Assembly: GCA_035578175.1 (NCBI GenBank)
Contig: JAQMRL010000003.1
Coordinates: 61,054,672 to 61,118,671, forward strand
Direction: 5' to 3'
Length of the DNA stretch: 64,000 bases
DNA from: Catonia carolina
Lineage: Eukaryota; Arthropoda; Insecta; Hemiptera; Achilidae
Shown: positions 33,156 to 44,483 of the stretch, piece after piece
Numbering within the stretch: the first letter of the stretch is position 1
Layout of the letters: each line of letters begins with the position of its first letter
Made by a program: the position numbers and the translations under genes
The notes under the pieces: model-generated
Database searches by the model: none
The model's input: only the letters and a program-made list of their open reading frames with translations
Told to the model about the DNA's origin: nothing

Positions 33156-33959
33156 GCAGAAAAATAAATGAATTTAGAGGTTTCAAAAATCTCAATCGGG
33201 GACATGCATTCTGCAACCTGCATTGCAGATGGTTGTTTCTTTGGATTTATTCATTCATTAACTATTCATTGATTGATTGATTCATTCATAAAAATAAGTT
33301 TGCATCTATTGATGGTAAAATGTATACAGAGGAAGGGCGGGGAGAGAGAGCAAGAAAGAGTGAGGGTGTGGTTATAGTTGTGGCAACTTCACTTATGGCA
33401 TCTAACTTCTATTTTTATAAATCTTTTTTTCTTTCACCTTAGAAGGCCATAGTATCCTTGGTTATTGCGTTATTATACTACGTATAGAAGATGCAACACT
33501 CTTAAGAGACACCTACTCTTAAGAGCAAATCTAATCCAAACCTGGTCACCCACACACGTCAGCTAACTTCTTGAAACTACAGTTGTGTTTTTCAAACCAA
33601 TAATAAGGTACAGGAAATGGTACTCAATCTCCCTTCTTTGTTGTACTCTCCTCCTTTTTCTTTTGTACGGTTACATCAGTGGCGTAATTGTTAACGCAAC
33701 CTGTTCACAGGAAGTGACTATTAATTGTTTTCTAGCCTCACAGTACGGTAAATCATGAATTTTTATAAAAATTTTAAATTTTGATGATGAACGTTATTTT
33801 AAATTTGTCATTTTCAGTATGTGAGTCAAATCTGCAAAGAAGGAAACTTACGATCAAAATTTTCGTGAAAATATAGATTTTCCTGAAGAATAAATAAATT
33901 TCAAATAATGATGTTTAAAAATCTACAGGCGTGTTAAAATATATTTATTAAAAGTAATA
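33156..33959. other. No recognisable feature
   Basis: AT-rich with short GATTGATTGATTCATTCAT runs near 33250. No supported gene. Confidence 0.4.
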
Positions 33960-34700
33960 TTTTTTTTATCTTTTGAGACCACAGTGGATCACCTGAGTGG
34001 ATTTCTAGGCACTCTCTTCTGATTCCTTCCTTTGATTTTCCTCCAGTATTCTTTCATTCTGGCAGATTTTCTTTGCCTTTCTGCTTCTGAAAAGATCACT
34101 TCCTGCTTCCTCTTTTATCTACTTTTCCATCGAATCTAATGTTTTTATCTTTTAATAGTTTCAGCTGTTCTGTTTTATTTCCTAGATCTTCGAAGGTGAT
34201 GCCTAATTCTTCCTTATCTTTCTTGATTTCTCTTAACCATATTACTTCTGTTTGTTTTTCTGGTAGAGTTTTCTGATTATTTGCTTTGTGATTCTATCTT
34301 TGGGTGCTCTTATTATGTGTCCAAAGAAGGATATTCTCTTTTTCCACGTCGTTTCTATTACCGATTCGGTCTCTTGGTAGACCTGTTCATTTGGTAGTTA
34401 TTTCCATTCTCCATCTACTTGGTGTCTTTTTCCGATGCAGGTTCTAAGGATCCTCCCTTAAAGTTTTTGGATTTATCTATTCTGTTTTTCTGGTTAAATT
34501 TGAATAGAGTTTCGCACCCATATGTTATATCGGGTTGTACGATTGTTTTGTAGTGTTTTATTTTGGTTTTGATCGATAGGCATTTTTTATTGTAGGTGTT
34601 TTGGTGATTAGTTGTGATTTTGTTAGTTTCTTGGTTCTTTCCTCCCATGCTTCCTTTTCCTTGTTGTTGTAAGTGATGATTTCTCCCAAGTATTTAAAGG
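33960..34700 (-). pseudogene. LINE RT C-terminal fragment
   Basis: Minus strand pieces in different frames include LSIKTKIKHYKTIVQPDITY then GCETL (34415-34648) and, toward the 3' end, a basic ARMKEYWRKIKGRNQKRVPR stretch (about 34000-34060). These fit the segment after the RT core in RTE/CR1-type insect LINEs. Several frameshifts separate them. It lies in opposite orientation to the fragment at 32850 and may be the same family. Confidence 0.55.
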
Positions 34701-34807
34701 ATTCTACGAGTTCTGTATATTGGTAATATTAAATATTTCGTTCTATAAATATACAGTTCTGTAATTGGTAATATTGGTAAAATATTAAAAGTAAGTTAAT
34801 ATTATTA

Positions 34808-35943
34808 TACCAGGCGTGTAAAAAGTCTGAAACCGGTTAATTTTTTAGTCAAATAGCTTATTGCAGCAAAGAATAAGCAATGAGATTCAGTAGAGATACC
34901 AAAAATGTACTTTTTAACTACCCAAAATTTAGTCCGCCATCTTGGATTCCTCCATATTGAATCTGTGTTGTTTAGGTCAACAGCCAAAAAGCTGGTTTGA
35001 ACCTCTAGAGGTTTTACTAAGTAAAAACGAGGAATGAGGTAGTTTACCATTGCCATCCTCACTGAGTTGAAAAGTATGCTTATCAGAATGCCAGGCTCTC
35101 CGAAAAGCACACATTTTCCACCCTGCAAATGACACCTTCACTTCATTCACCACATAGTCTGGCTGTATAATGAAATTCATTACTTTCAGAGGATATAACT
35201 GTGATTAGTGTCTTTTACACCTCTGCCTCTTCTGTTCTTAAATGATTCAGTCATTTAATTGGCTGACTATGTGATAAGAAACAGAACTATTTTTTTTTAG
35301 CCCTGGACCAAACAGATAGAGTGCAATTAAAATAACACTCCACCTGCCCGTTTTGGGCATATATTGAATATATCTTTTGTTTTTTAAATAAGAAGGTAAA
35401 CTTATTGCACATGATTCGATATAAAATTTCAAGAGAAAACAATGAAACCCGTTTAACGATATCTTTCACCGTTCTTTAGATATTAGCCATTAAATTATCC
35501 ACATCACGGAAAAAACGCTATCGCCAACCTGTCTCATTAATTATTTGCGGTAAAAGGACATAAATGACACGTCTTTAAACATCGTCTTCTCACGCAAAAC
35601 CAATTCTGCAATCCGTTTAAAAATATCCCTTCTAGTTAGTTGATTAAAGGATAATATTTTGTTGCAAATTTGACAACAAATTGCTCAAATAACCAGTGAA
35701 AGATATCATTAAACGGGTTTCGCTATTGTTTTTGTCTTGAAATTTTTCTCCGAAATCATGTGCCTTTCATTAAAAAAAAACATGAGGTAGATTCAATATG
35801 ATGGAATTCAAGAAGGCGGACATAAATTTCGGGTACTTAAAAAGTAGATTTTTTGTATCTACTGATTCTTATTGTTTATTCTTCTTTACAATAATCTATT
35901 TGTCTAAAAATTAACCGGTTCCAGATTTTTTACACACCTGGTA
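34808..35943. mobile_element. Long-arm palindromic MITE with family B inside
   Basis: TACCAGGCGTGTAAAAAGTC at the left and, inverted, TACCAGGTGTGTAAAAAATC at the right, both with TA. The complementarity continues inward for roughly 300 bp on each arm, for example AACCGGTTAATTTTT, the CGCC(A/T)TCTTG block and AAACCCGTTTAA. A family B element interrupts the left arm. Without it the palindrome is about 0.74 kb. Non-coding. Confidence 0.75.
34963..35360 (+). mobile_element. Family B copy with 9-bp target duplication
   Basis: ATATTGAAT at 34954-34962 and 35361-35369. The intact right arm of the host palindrome carries the empty site CATATTGAATCTAC, confirming the insertion point. Length is 398 bp. 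Confidence 0.85.
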
Positions 35944-36120
35944 TAACTAAATACCACCATTAACTGACATATTTATAAATTAATATGTAGGTGTACGGAA
36001 ACAACAACAAAAAAAAACAGCTTTAGAGTTCACATCATCTCATAGATTTAAAGGTACTATATTATTACTTTCGTATTCTGCAAACTGAGGCTAAATAGTC
36101 TTTTCTATATTTCCGATTTA

Positions 36121-36510
36121 AAATAAATGAGTTTTAGTAGCCCCTCCTAGGGAGTACAGGACCTTGTAGATGGTGGAGGGGCTTGCGTGCTCCCAAGACC
36201 CGGAGAGCTATGCCGGCGGTAGTGTAACTACCAGCAGGGCCTCCCAAGCCGGACAGGTCAAAGGGTAGGAGCCAGACGAAGAAGTACTCCAAAAACGACG
36301 TCGTTGGGCCAATCACCCACACGTTGAGAAAGCGGATTCAATGTCACATAAATAGCCTCGGACAGGACAGGAATTTTCGGAATAAAAGACTGGACAAACC
36401 TAATTTGCCCTTGGGCAAATGAGACGATTGGCGGTGGATAGAGTACAATGGAGGAAGTTGTCCGAGACTACCCCGACGCTGTAAGGCACATGGGGAGAGA
36501 GAAAGAAGAA
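36121..36510. repeat. GC-richer dispersed-repeat-like segment with GAA tail
   Basis: The block at 36130-36480 is far more GC-rich than its neighbours and ends in GAGAGAAAGAAGAAGAAGAA. A minus-strand frame with FDLSGLGGPAGSYTTAGIAL resembles low-information translations of insect LINE 3' ends. I read it as a LINE/SINE 3' end rather than a gene. Confidence 0.4.
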
Positions 36511-36667
36511 GAAGAAGTTTTAGTAGTATCCTTCTACAATTTTTTGAAGCAGATTGTACAATTTGGGGGAGGGGTCAGGTAATAGATATATCTTTGAAAT
36601 AGTGATTTAGTAACTCTGAGTATGGGAACCAAAAGCTCATTTCTTATAATGTATTTGTAGAGTAAAC

Positions 36668-36745
36668 TAGAGTGATACCCCGATTATCCGGACAAATTAG
36701 AACCGGAAGTGATCCGGATTATCAAAAAACCATATAGTAAACAGG
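36668..36745 (+). mobile_element. Tigger-like terminal scrap
   Basis: CCCCGATTATCCGGACAAAT and GATCCGGATTATC repeat the CCGGAT motifs seen at 14510 and 51000. No opposite end found. Confidence 0.35.
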
Positions 36746-36865
36746 AAATCGATAAAAACAATATAAATAATGAAAAACTTACTGCTCATTTATACTTCTA
36801 TGGAAAAAATACACTACATTTTTTTATAAACAAAAATGTACAAGTCTTTAGTTCTTCTCTACAAA

Positions 36866-37008
36866 GAACTCGCCTCTCATAATGCGGTCTTGGGTTTGAA
36901 TCCCATTCAGGCACGACATATTTTCATACGTTACAAAAAATCATTTCATCCTTCACCGTCTGCATTAGCAGTAATTGCAGAACAGTCGGGCATTAAACCA
37001 AAAACGTC
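36866..37008 (+). mobile_element. tRNA-headed SINE
   Basis: GAACTCGCCTCTCATAATGC, B-box GGGTTTGAATCCC, body TTTCATCCTTCACCGTCTGC, and tail GCAGAACAGTCGGGCATTAA. Direct match to the reverse copy at 27211; the 5' A-box part is truncated. Confidence 0.7.
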
Positions 37009-37335
37009 TACAAATAAATTATTTATTTCTTTGATTTACTTTTGGACTTCTACGTCATGTGAATTTTGAGGCGCTGCAACTCCTTGATAACTCAGACGAA
37101 ATGAAAAGACTTAAGTGCCAGAAAACCTTCGAATTGGTTTGATTCAGGAAATATCTTATATCAGTCTATTTTGTAATTTTGTAAATAACCAAATGTAATA
37201 AATTATCCTGTAAATCAGTTGTACATCAATTAATTATCTTGTAAAATCTTATGTTTTGTTTTAAAAAGTAAGAATATATATATATATATTTTTAAAAAAA
37301 TAAGAATGGTTTATTTTAGAAAATAATAATAGTCA

Positions 37336-38530
37336 TGTATTAAATAAAATTGTAAAAATTAATAAAATGAATGAATTGAATTGGTGCTGTAATAAAATTA
37401 AAAGATAGATTGGATTATTAAAAATGTACCGTGTTTTACACACGAGAATTAGTGTTTCCTTTGAACAGGATTTAATTTTTAAAAAAAAAATTCTTTAATT
37501 TTATTTAAGGTATGATTTTGTTGTTCGTGAGGTAGTGTGAGTGATTAAAACGTATTCCAAGTAGATGTCTCCATTCTTCTACTCCATTCAGCGGTAATAA
37601 CCTGTAAATTTCACTCAACCACTTACCTGTTTTAAAATAATCTATATTAAAGGTTGCCTCCACCAGGACGTCGTAGAACGGCCCAACGTCCAAGACCTGA
37701 AATTTCCTACGAAGGAATTTAAAAAAAAAAATACTTTGGGGGAAGTTTTGATTGGAGAGTCAAAACCCTGTTTCAAGTTGTTACTGTGAAATATCAGCTC
37801 AGATTTCTCTAGAGAGCCACTGTTCTCGCTTTGTGGTTTGCGAGAAAGTACGGCTGTTTTCAGATTACGGAATCCTTTCAGACAGTGAACATAAATTTTG
37901 TAACCAAAACATATTGCAACTTAATAAAAATCACCATACAAGGCCATTGGTGAATAAATCTTGGAGAAACAAGAAATTTTAGTAAATTCGCCAAGACATA
38001 TACCTTTTTGTGTTTATAAATAATCAAACACGGTGCAGTGTTTAATATGGAGGTTCAAAAATAAATTTGTAGGTACAGTAGCTCTAAAACAGTACCCAGA
38101 AGCGTTATAACTGTACTGAATAACGTTCATTCAAGTATCACCCATTATGAATACAATTCAATGTTGGAGTACATTCATCTGAAAAACTTATTTCTAAGAC
38201 TAGACTAACAAAACAGGAAGATATTCTTTTAAAATAAAAAACAAGAGACGAATTTCAGTTTAACATTTTAGATTTATTTTTATAAATTTATATTTTTTTA
38301 AACGTTTTTTTTTTGGTATTTAATTTAAAGTTTTTAACATTTTATAATTAAAATTTTAAATAATATTTCTTCTTTTTTTTTTAAATTTGAACAGAATTAA
38401 ATTATTTTTGTTAATTATTTTTATTTTTATATATTTTTAACGTATTTAAAGTAGGTATTTAATTTAAAGTTTTTAACATTTTATAATTAAAATTGTGTTT
38501 TTATTATTAGCCCATTATTATTATTTTTAA

Positions 38531-38588
<58 letters not shown>

Positions 38589-39401
38589 TAATCAAAAAAA
38601 CTAAATGATTTCACTAATTCTACATGAAATTTTTTTTTTATTTACTATTATTTAACTATATTTTTGTTTTATATTTTCCATTTAAAATGGTTCTAAAAAA
38701 AAAGGTTATTTTTTTCTTTTCTTCATTTTTTTTTTTATTTAGTTGTACAAAAGAAAATTAAAAGAAAATTACCTTTTTTAGTGAGTATCCAATCACAGCA
38801 CCTTAGAAAAACGAACTTTTCGCGTACACAATAGGAAAAACACTCAGACGATCTTCTTCACACACACGGCTGACCGGGGCGCTAATTACCGGCGTACGGA
38901 GGGGGAAAACCAATCAAACTAGCCGTTATGAAAGACGTTGACAATCCGGCGTAAAACAAACGCGTTAATTGGCCGCAAAAAGTGCTGAAGTAACGGTAGG
39001 CCCCTCTACAAAAAGTACGTAGAGATGGAACTGAAAAATTGTTCCCAGGATCCAGAATTGCCAAGTAAGGGTTTTAAACAGTGAGAACTGAAAATAGGCC
39101 TTTAGGCTTTCTTATTTCCCACGAGAAAACGCGATGTAAAAACATGTGTAATAAAACCAACTAGAATGAACTAATAAAACGTGATTTCTTTATGAAATAA
39201 TAAAAATTATTGAAAAGAACAATGCTATGTAAAATTACAAACTTTATTCATAATAAAATAATATTTTTCTTCCTTAACGAATAAAGAAAAAAAACACCAT
39301 TTTAATTATTTTAAAAAGACAAAATTTGATCAACTCCAAGGGTCTAGGGAGATTTCCAACAAAAGTCGAAAATTTGGAATAGTAAAGTCAAAAACTTTAC
39401 A
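37336..39401 (-). repeat. 3' LTR, 2066 bp
   Basis: On the sense (minus) strand it begins TGTAAAGTTTTTGACTTTAC, a terminal hairpin, and ends AATACA, giving TG...CA ends. It contains an ATT microsatellite (38530-38589) and several T-rich runs. It matches 48121-50191 base for base apart from one T in two homopolymers, one ATT unit and the last base. Short frames inside it also occur in the other LTR. Confidence 0.85.
38530..38589. repeat. (ATT)n microsatellite in the 3' LTR
   Basis: About 20 ATT units; the homologous tract at about 49316-49378 has one unit more. Confidence 0.9.
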
Positions 39402-39413
39402 TTCCCCCACTCC
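39402..39413 (-). other. Polypurine tract
   Basis: GGAGTGGGGGAA on the minus strand lies directly against the TG of the 3' LTR. This is the expected place for plus-strand priming and sets the element's orientation. Confidence 0.75.
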
Positions 39414-40077
39414 GGTATATGGAAAACCCAAAGAGTGGCTGAAAGGGGGAAAACTAGGAAAAAAAAATTTACGGGAATTCGGGAACACTAATTGGATTGT
39501 GTAGAATCAAAGATTTCTATGCAATCATCTCCCTTGGAGGGGGGTGTGTAAAAAAAACTGAAAGATAAACGAATCGTTTGGCAGTGTGTGTGCTAAGAAG
39601 TTGCCTAACATTAGTAAACTTTAAATTGCTGGAACCTGCAATGTCCATCGAGACAAACAGACCGCTATAGAAAGACGAATAGGTCAAGTAATTATCCTTG
39701 AATCTTAAGTTAATAAGACAAAAAAGGTAAGACAAAAATAATAAAGAACAATTCCCATTTTTAGGGTTAGAAGACTGAAAAAACAAAACTGTTAGCAATT
39801 CAAAGGTCTGTTTATTGTAGATTTGCATTGCAGATTGTACATTGTAGTGTGCTGTATGCTTTTTGAATTAATTAATTAATTAATAAATTCGGAATTTAAA
39901 ACAACTAGCTTTCTGAGACGTAAAAGTATGATGAATGAACGAAATTATGTTCTCCGTATTATTATTGCTTATTACTATCTTATTACTATTTACTACTTCC
40001 TTATTACTATTTAAATCTCTTATGCCCATTTCTCTGAATTTAGATGATAAAGGTAGAAATTTAGTAGTTTCTTAAAC
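39414..40077. other. Spacer between env and 3' LTR
   Basis: Non-coding, with further purine/pyrimidine-rich runs near 39440-39460 and 39525-39545 and an ATTAATTAATTAATTAAT run at 39869. A 103-codon minus frame at 39517-39828 shows no family pattern. Confidence 0.5.
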
Positions 40078-41997
40078 TCAATCTAACCTACGCAATTCAA
40101 TATGAGTTGGCTTGTTTACCTTTGCGGTTAGTATTTTAATTTTGATATATAAGTATAACTGTATGATGAAAATGATAATTAAGGCTGTGTATACTACAAA
40201 TTTTGATACATGATCGGCAAGAATAATGTCTTTCCATGACTTAGGTAGGCTGCTCTCTTGGAAAACATAATCAGGGGTTTCATCATGAATGGAAATTTGG
40301 GGGAATGATAAGTTCCACTTGTGGTTCACAAGGTCAGGGAGTGACGAGATGGAAGGATGGAAATCTGTGTGAAAGGAAAACTTATAATGGTCGAAGGTTG
40401 ACCAGGAAACGGGTAGCAAATGAGTTACCCCCGGCGACTTCGGAGTCCTGGAATCACACGGCACAACCCTGTTGATGATCGGTAACTCTCCTTCCATGAC
40501 TTCACATTCGCAGGGCACTTGAATGTCCAAAGCACCGGCAACATTGACTGGAAGTTCGACTGTTGTTGTAGGACAAACTAGACGAGTATTGTGTTGTGGA
40601 TTGGTGATGTAGTACCTTGATATTTGCACTTCTGTTATGTAAACTTCTGTCGTTCGCTTATGGCAGACGAAATGGCATTTATGCATTAATTGTTGCAGTG
40701 AACTGTCTGTTAACATTTGCTTGATGCAATCTGTGTTAATGCTGGAATGCTGTTGGAACCTTGGAATGAAACATAAGCCATTATTATTCAAGTCGCAAGA
40801 AGATGATGGTGATAGAGTTCGCACTCGTGGTCCACTCCTGATTACGTAAATATGTGGTGTTTCCAGTGAACAGATCTGGTTTTCCCATAGTAGTGGTATT
40901 GGAGCAACTTGAAACAGTGTATGATATACCGATGTGGTAATGATGGGTACTTGTAGTTTTAATAGAATTTTCGTTTTTGAAAAAACGCAAGTTGTTATTG
41001 GCTTTTCATAATAGAGGTGAGCTTCTTGTATAGGCAATACTAATTGTTGATTGCCTTTGTGAAGTTGGGAAGACAAATTTCGTAGATCAGCCTGTAGCAT
41101 ATCAGGTGTTACTAGTTCCCTAGGTAGCGTCTTCTGTTTGCAAGACATTTGCACTGAAGTCATGTGCGAATAATACGTGTTCAGGAACGATTGCCAATGT
41201 ACACTATGCAAAATAGTCAGTAGATGATATAATTGTATTAGTTCAGTGTTTTCAGTGTCTTGAATCATTTTAGCGTATAGATTTAATTCTTCTTCCGTTT
41301 CTTGAAGGATGGATTGAACTCGGTGTGTTACCATGTCTATGTTTTGTGTAGATTTTACTAAATTTTGGTGGTCGGAGTGTACTGTTTGGGTGAGGTGGTT
41401 ATAATGTTGCATTAGATATTTTTCGTTATGGAACGTTTCTTGTAGTTGATGTTGTGTCGCAGTTCCACAGCAAAAGTTTAAAAATTCGCCCACAAAGTCT
41501 AGGGCTCTGCGTGTGCGTGAAGGATTCAAATTTGAAATTGGCAGTCCTGTCGTGAGGAGAATATTGAAGGTTTCCTTTGATAGTGTAGTTATACGTTGGA
41601 AAAGTTGACATGCTGGAGACGAGTTGTTGTTGTCCTTAATTGCAGTAGCGAAGTGTTGTTTGAAATCCAGCGGGGTTTTTAAGGTTTTACTAGGAAAGGA
41701 ATTTAGTTTAGAGTAGTCGGTGTTTTGGGATTGTGAGATATTAATGAATAGTGTTAAATCTGGAAATGGGCAGGATAAATTTTGGAATAGATTTGAGGTT
41801 TTCGGTAAATCAGGCTGTGAGTTAAATGGGATAAGGTAGGTTATCGGAATAGAAGAGTCGTAAAGGTACACATCGGAAATATTTCTGATATGGAAACCAG
41901 AGAACAGTTTAATAACGTTATTTGCGCAAGCTACATTTTTCTCGAAGAGAAATAGAAACGCGGACAAGATCAACAATTGCTTTAGTACGGGGGACAT
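40078..41997 (-). CDS. env: Envelope-like fusion glycoprotein (baculovirus F/errantivirus env type)
   Basis: Intact 639-aa type I membrane protein. Signal peptide about residues 1-24; N-glycosylation sequons near 39, 73, 86, 124-125, 307 and 562; furin-type site RTRR at 161-164. A hydrophobic fusion-peptide-like segment starts at 165 with the FVG...CCG pattern of the baculovirus F, Iris and insect errantivirus env family. A heptad-like helical region spans about 183-250, then a cysteine-rich ectodomain, a transmembrane helix at about 600-618 and a 21-residue tail. Known relatives mediate membrane fusion; here that is inference. It is the only long ORF between the LTRs and is less AT-rich than its surroundings. 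The ATG follows a good splice-acceptor sequence by 11 nt, so expression from a spliced LTR transcript is likely. No disruption is seen. Alternative: a domesticated env-derived gene. Confidence 0.9.
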   Translation of the reverse strand: MSPVLKQLLILSAFLFLFEKNVACANNVIKLFSGFHIRNISDVYLYDSSIPITYLIPFNSQPDLPKTSNLFQNLSCPFPDLTLFINISQSQNTDYSKLNSFPSKTLKTPLDFKQHFATAIKDNNNSSPACQLFQRITTLSKETFNILLTTGLPISNLNPSRTRRALDFVGEFLNFCCGTATQHQLQETFHNEKYLMQHYNHLTQTVHSDHQNLVKSTQNIDMVTHRVQSILQETEEELNLYAKMIQDTENTELIQLYHLLTILHSVHWQSFLNTYYSHMTSVQMSCKQKTLPRELVTPDMLQADLRNLSSQLHKGNQQLVLPIQEAHLYYEKPITTCVFSKTKILLKLQVPIITTSVYHTLFQVAPIPLLWENQICSLETPHIYVIRSGPRVRTLSPSSSCDLNNNGLCFIPRFQQHSSINTDCIKQMLTDSSLQQLMHKCHFVCHKRTTEVYITEVQISRYYITNPQHNTRLVCPTTTVELPVNVAGALDIQVPCECEVMEGELPIINRVVPCDSRTPKSPGVTHLLPVSWSTFDHYKFSFHTDFHPSISSLPDLVNHKWNLSFPQISIHDETPDYVFQESSLPKSWKDIILADHVSKFVVYTALIIIFIIQLYLYIKIKILTAKVNKPTHIELRRLD

Positions 41998-42008
41998 TAT
42001 TCTTGGAT

Positions 42009-42026
42009 CTCACACAGAGAAAGAAT
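42009..42026 (-). promoter_or_regulatory. Candidate env splice acceptor
   Basis: On the minus strand TTCTTTCTCTGTGTGAG precedes ATCCAAGAATA and the env ATG. A pyrimidine-rich run followed by AG is a strong acceptor pattern. It pairs with the consensus donor in the 5' LTR. Confidence 0.55.
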
Positions 42027-44099
42027 TTACTTTGGTAGTTGTTATAGATTGATATAAATTTAAAATTGCTCGTGGAAGAGAATACAATTTAAATTACTTA
42101 AAGCGTGTTCAAGATACAATTACTATGTAATAAAACTAATTAGCTTGTTTGTATATTATGTTGTCTTGTTTATTACTGAGACTTCGTTGGCCTTATCTTC
42201 ATACGGTTAACTTAGATGTTAAGTGAAGCCTTATCTTGTCTTAAACGAAGTGCTGATTTGATTCTCTATCTCACTGGTTTATCAATCGCTTAGCCACCGG
42301 GATATGGACAATATTATATGATGCTTACATGAACAAAATTTTATTTAAATCTAAAAACAGAGGAAATGAACAATAGTGAGTTTTACTCTTAAACTAAAGT
42401 AATTTTAAATAGGGGTGTTGAAAAACAGAATCGTCCTTCATGCCGTTTATGCGAAGAACGGGAGACAAACAGAATTTGCCGTATAGTATTGTACTGTAAT
42501 TATAATTCTAAGTTTAAATGAGTTGTCATAGCACTATTATATACCAACATTCGGATACAACTCTGAATTGTTGTTTGTCTGTCCGTTGAAATTATAAAAA
42601 AAAAATCATCAATTCATATTTCAATTAAACTGTGGTTGCATTGTGGTACTGTCAAAATATGAAGAGAAAAAAAGGTTGAATAACCGAAACTAGAAATCTA
42701 CCACCACTGGAAAAGGCAAGTCACCAACCATAACGGGGTAGCCTAGCCTACTTTTCGTTAGCAAAAACTACCAAACTTACTGTTGTACGGTATATGCCGC
42801 AAATATAAGCCTACTCTTCATGCGATACTGTAAATATTAAAACGCTCAAATTCCTACTGCTACAAAACTTCAATATCCTTAGTAGATTAAGAAAAATATA
42901 TTACAGTGTAGCAAATTATGAAATATGAAATTACGAAATACCAGATGCTCTGAGTAAGAAACACAAACAAACTTTCTACTCAGCAAATCCCTGTACATCT
43001 CTACTAAATTGTTCACAACGAAATATCAGTAGTGATTAATTAAGCAATACTTCAACGTAATATTAAAGTATGAAACCAAAATAGTCTTAAAACGTATGCT
43101 CAAGATAATTTTATAATTGAACAAAATGTAACCTTTTGCTGAAACCTATCGATGCGAAACCATCTAAAATTTAACATACTGTCCAGTTCAAAACCTGCTG
43201 AAGAAAATCCAATCTGAAACTTGCTGCAAAACTAAAACTCCTGTACTTGAAATCCAACACAAACAAATTTACAACATACAAAAACCAGCTCTTTAAAAAC
43301 AAAATCCTTCACAATCCAAAAATCCATTTCCATTGTAGGGTTAAATAAAGTAAACAAAAAAAATCAAATGGGATGTCTTAGCAAGGAATCAGTGATAACA
43401 AAAAAATCAAAACTTGACAAAGGGTTAGAGCGGAAAGAACCCTTTGTGTGATAACCAAAAAACGAATTGGGGGGGGGGTCGTCCTAGTAATAAGTGAAAC
43501 AATGAAAGAAAAAAAAAGTGTAGTTAATGAATAAAACAAAAACACAGGGCCACAAACAAAAATATTCCACTATCCAGCCGTCGACCTAACGGGAGATTTT
43601 CTGTCGAACTTTTCCTGGAAAGCGACCATGCATACCGGCCAGGTACTATCCGACTAAAACAGTGACTGCCTGCTAGCTGTACGCAACAGACCGCAGATCA
43701 GCCCCGTACAAAAATCAAGGGGGAAACGAATTTTGAAGTTATGAAATGGATGAGACTCACAGAAAGAAATCCACTAACTCGTCTTGAAAAGCAGATTTTC
43801 CCACATTCACACATCATTCAAGAGGCCCCTTTCATACAACTCATTCACTCGTCAGATTCGGGCCCATTCGTACGCGAAAATCTGGTCTTGGAAACAGTAT
43901 GGGTTCCTCTATGTATCTGAACCAAATCAAAACTGTGACTGCGTTACCGGAACTGTACGAAGGGTACCACCATACACCACCGCAAACTCCGATAACCAGT
44001 CAAAGTGGTAAAGAAAAATGAGGCCGGTTAAGCTAACAACCAGTAGCGAAATTTAGTAACTGAAAGACGGATTGAGCGGACGAAATGTAACTCTCTCTC

Positions 44100-44345
44100 A
44101 TAAAATCCTCATAGACTCCAAAAATCAACATCAAAAACTCATCATAAACTCCAATAATCATCAAATAATCTCCATCAACTTCAAAACTCAATAACATCAT
44201 TAATCATCATATAACTCCATTAAACATCAATAACTCTTCATCAACTTCAATAATCATCAATAAAACTCCATTCACTTCAATATCATCGCAAAAAAATCCT
44301 CATTATAATAATCATATAATCTTCAGAACCTCACAATAAAGTTTG
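44100..44345 (+). repeat. Degenerate tandem repeat (CATCA/AACTCCA units)
   Basis: Irregular reiteration of AACTCCAATAATCATCAATA-like units of about 20-35 bp, with frequent point changes. Confidence 0.6.
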
Positions 44346-44391
44346 CAAACAAAAACAAGAAAAAAAAATCGTATTCCATAAAGTTCAGAAA

Positions 44392-44483
44392 GCAGCACGT
44401 TATCTATAGCGCTACTCAAAGAAACTAACTAACCAACCTCCTTAACTCCAAAGTGTAGGGCAGCACGTTATATCTAGCGCGAC
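44392..44483 (+). repeat. Short direct repeat GCAGCACGTTAT
   Basis: GCAGCACGTTATCTATAGCG at about 44392 and GCAGCACGTTATATCTAGCG at about 44462, spaced 70 bp. Purpose unknown; could be a binding-site pair or duplicated sequence. Confidence 0.6.

Noticed and set aside
36134..36322. A 62-codon minus frame as a membrane protein gene
   Set aside because: It sits in a GC-rich block with a GAA-rich tail that looks like a dispersed repeat 3' end.
37505..37693. A 62-codon frame repeated at 48290-48478, and 76- and 60-codon frames also repeated
   Set aside because: They are duplicated only because they lie in the LTRs. The 62-codon frame starts at TTG and spans the splice donor; no support as proteins.
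44100..44345. CRISPR-like spaced repeats
   Set aside because: Units are irregular and diverged, spacers are not distinct, and the context is a eukaryotic retroelement.
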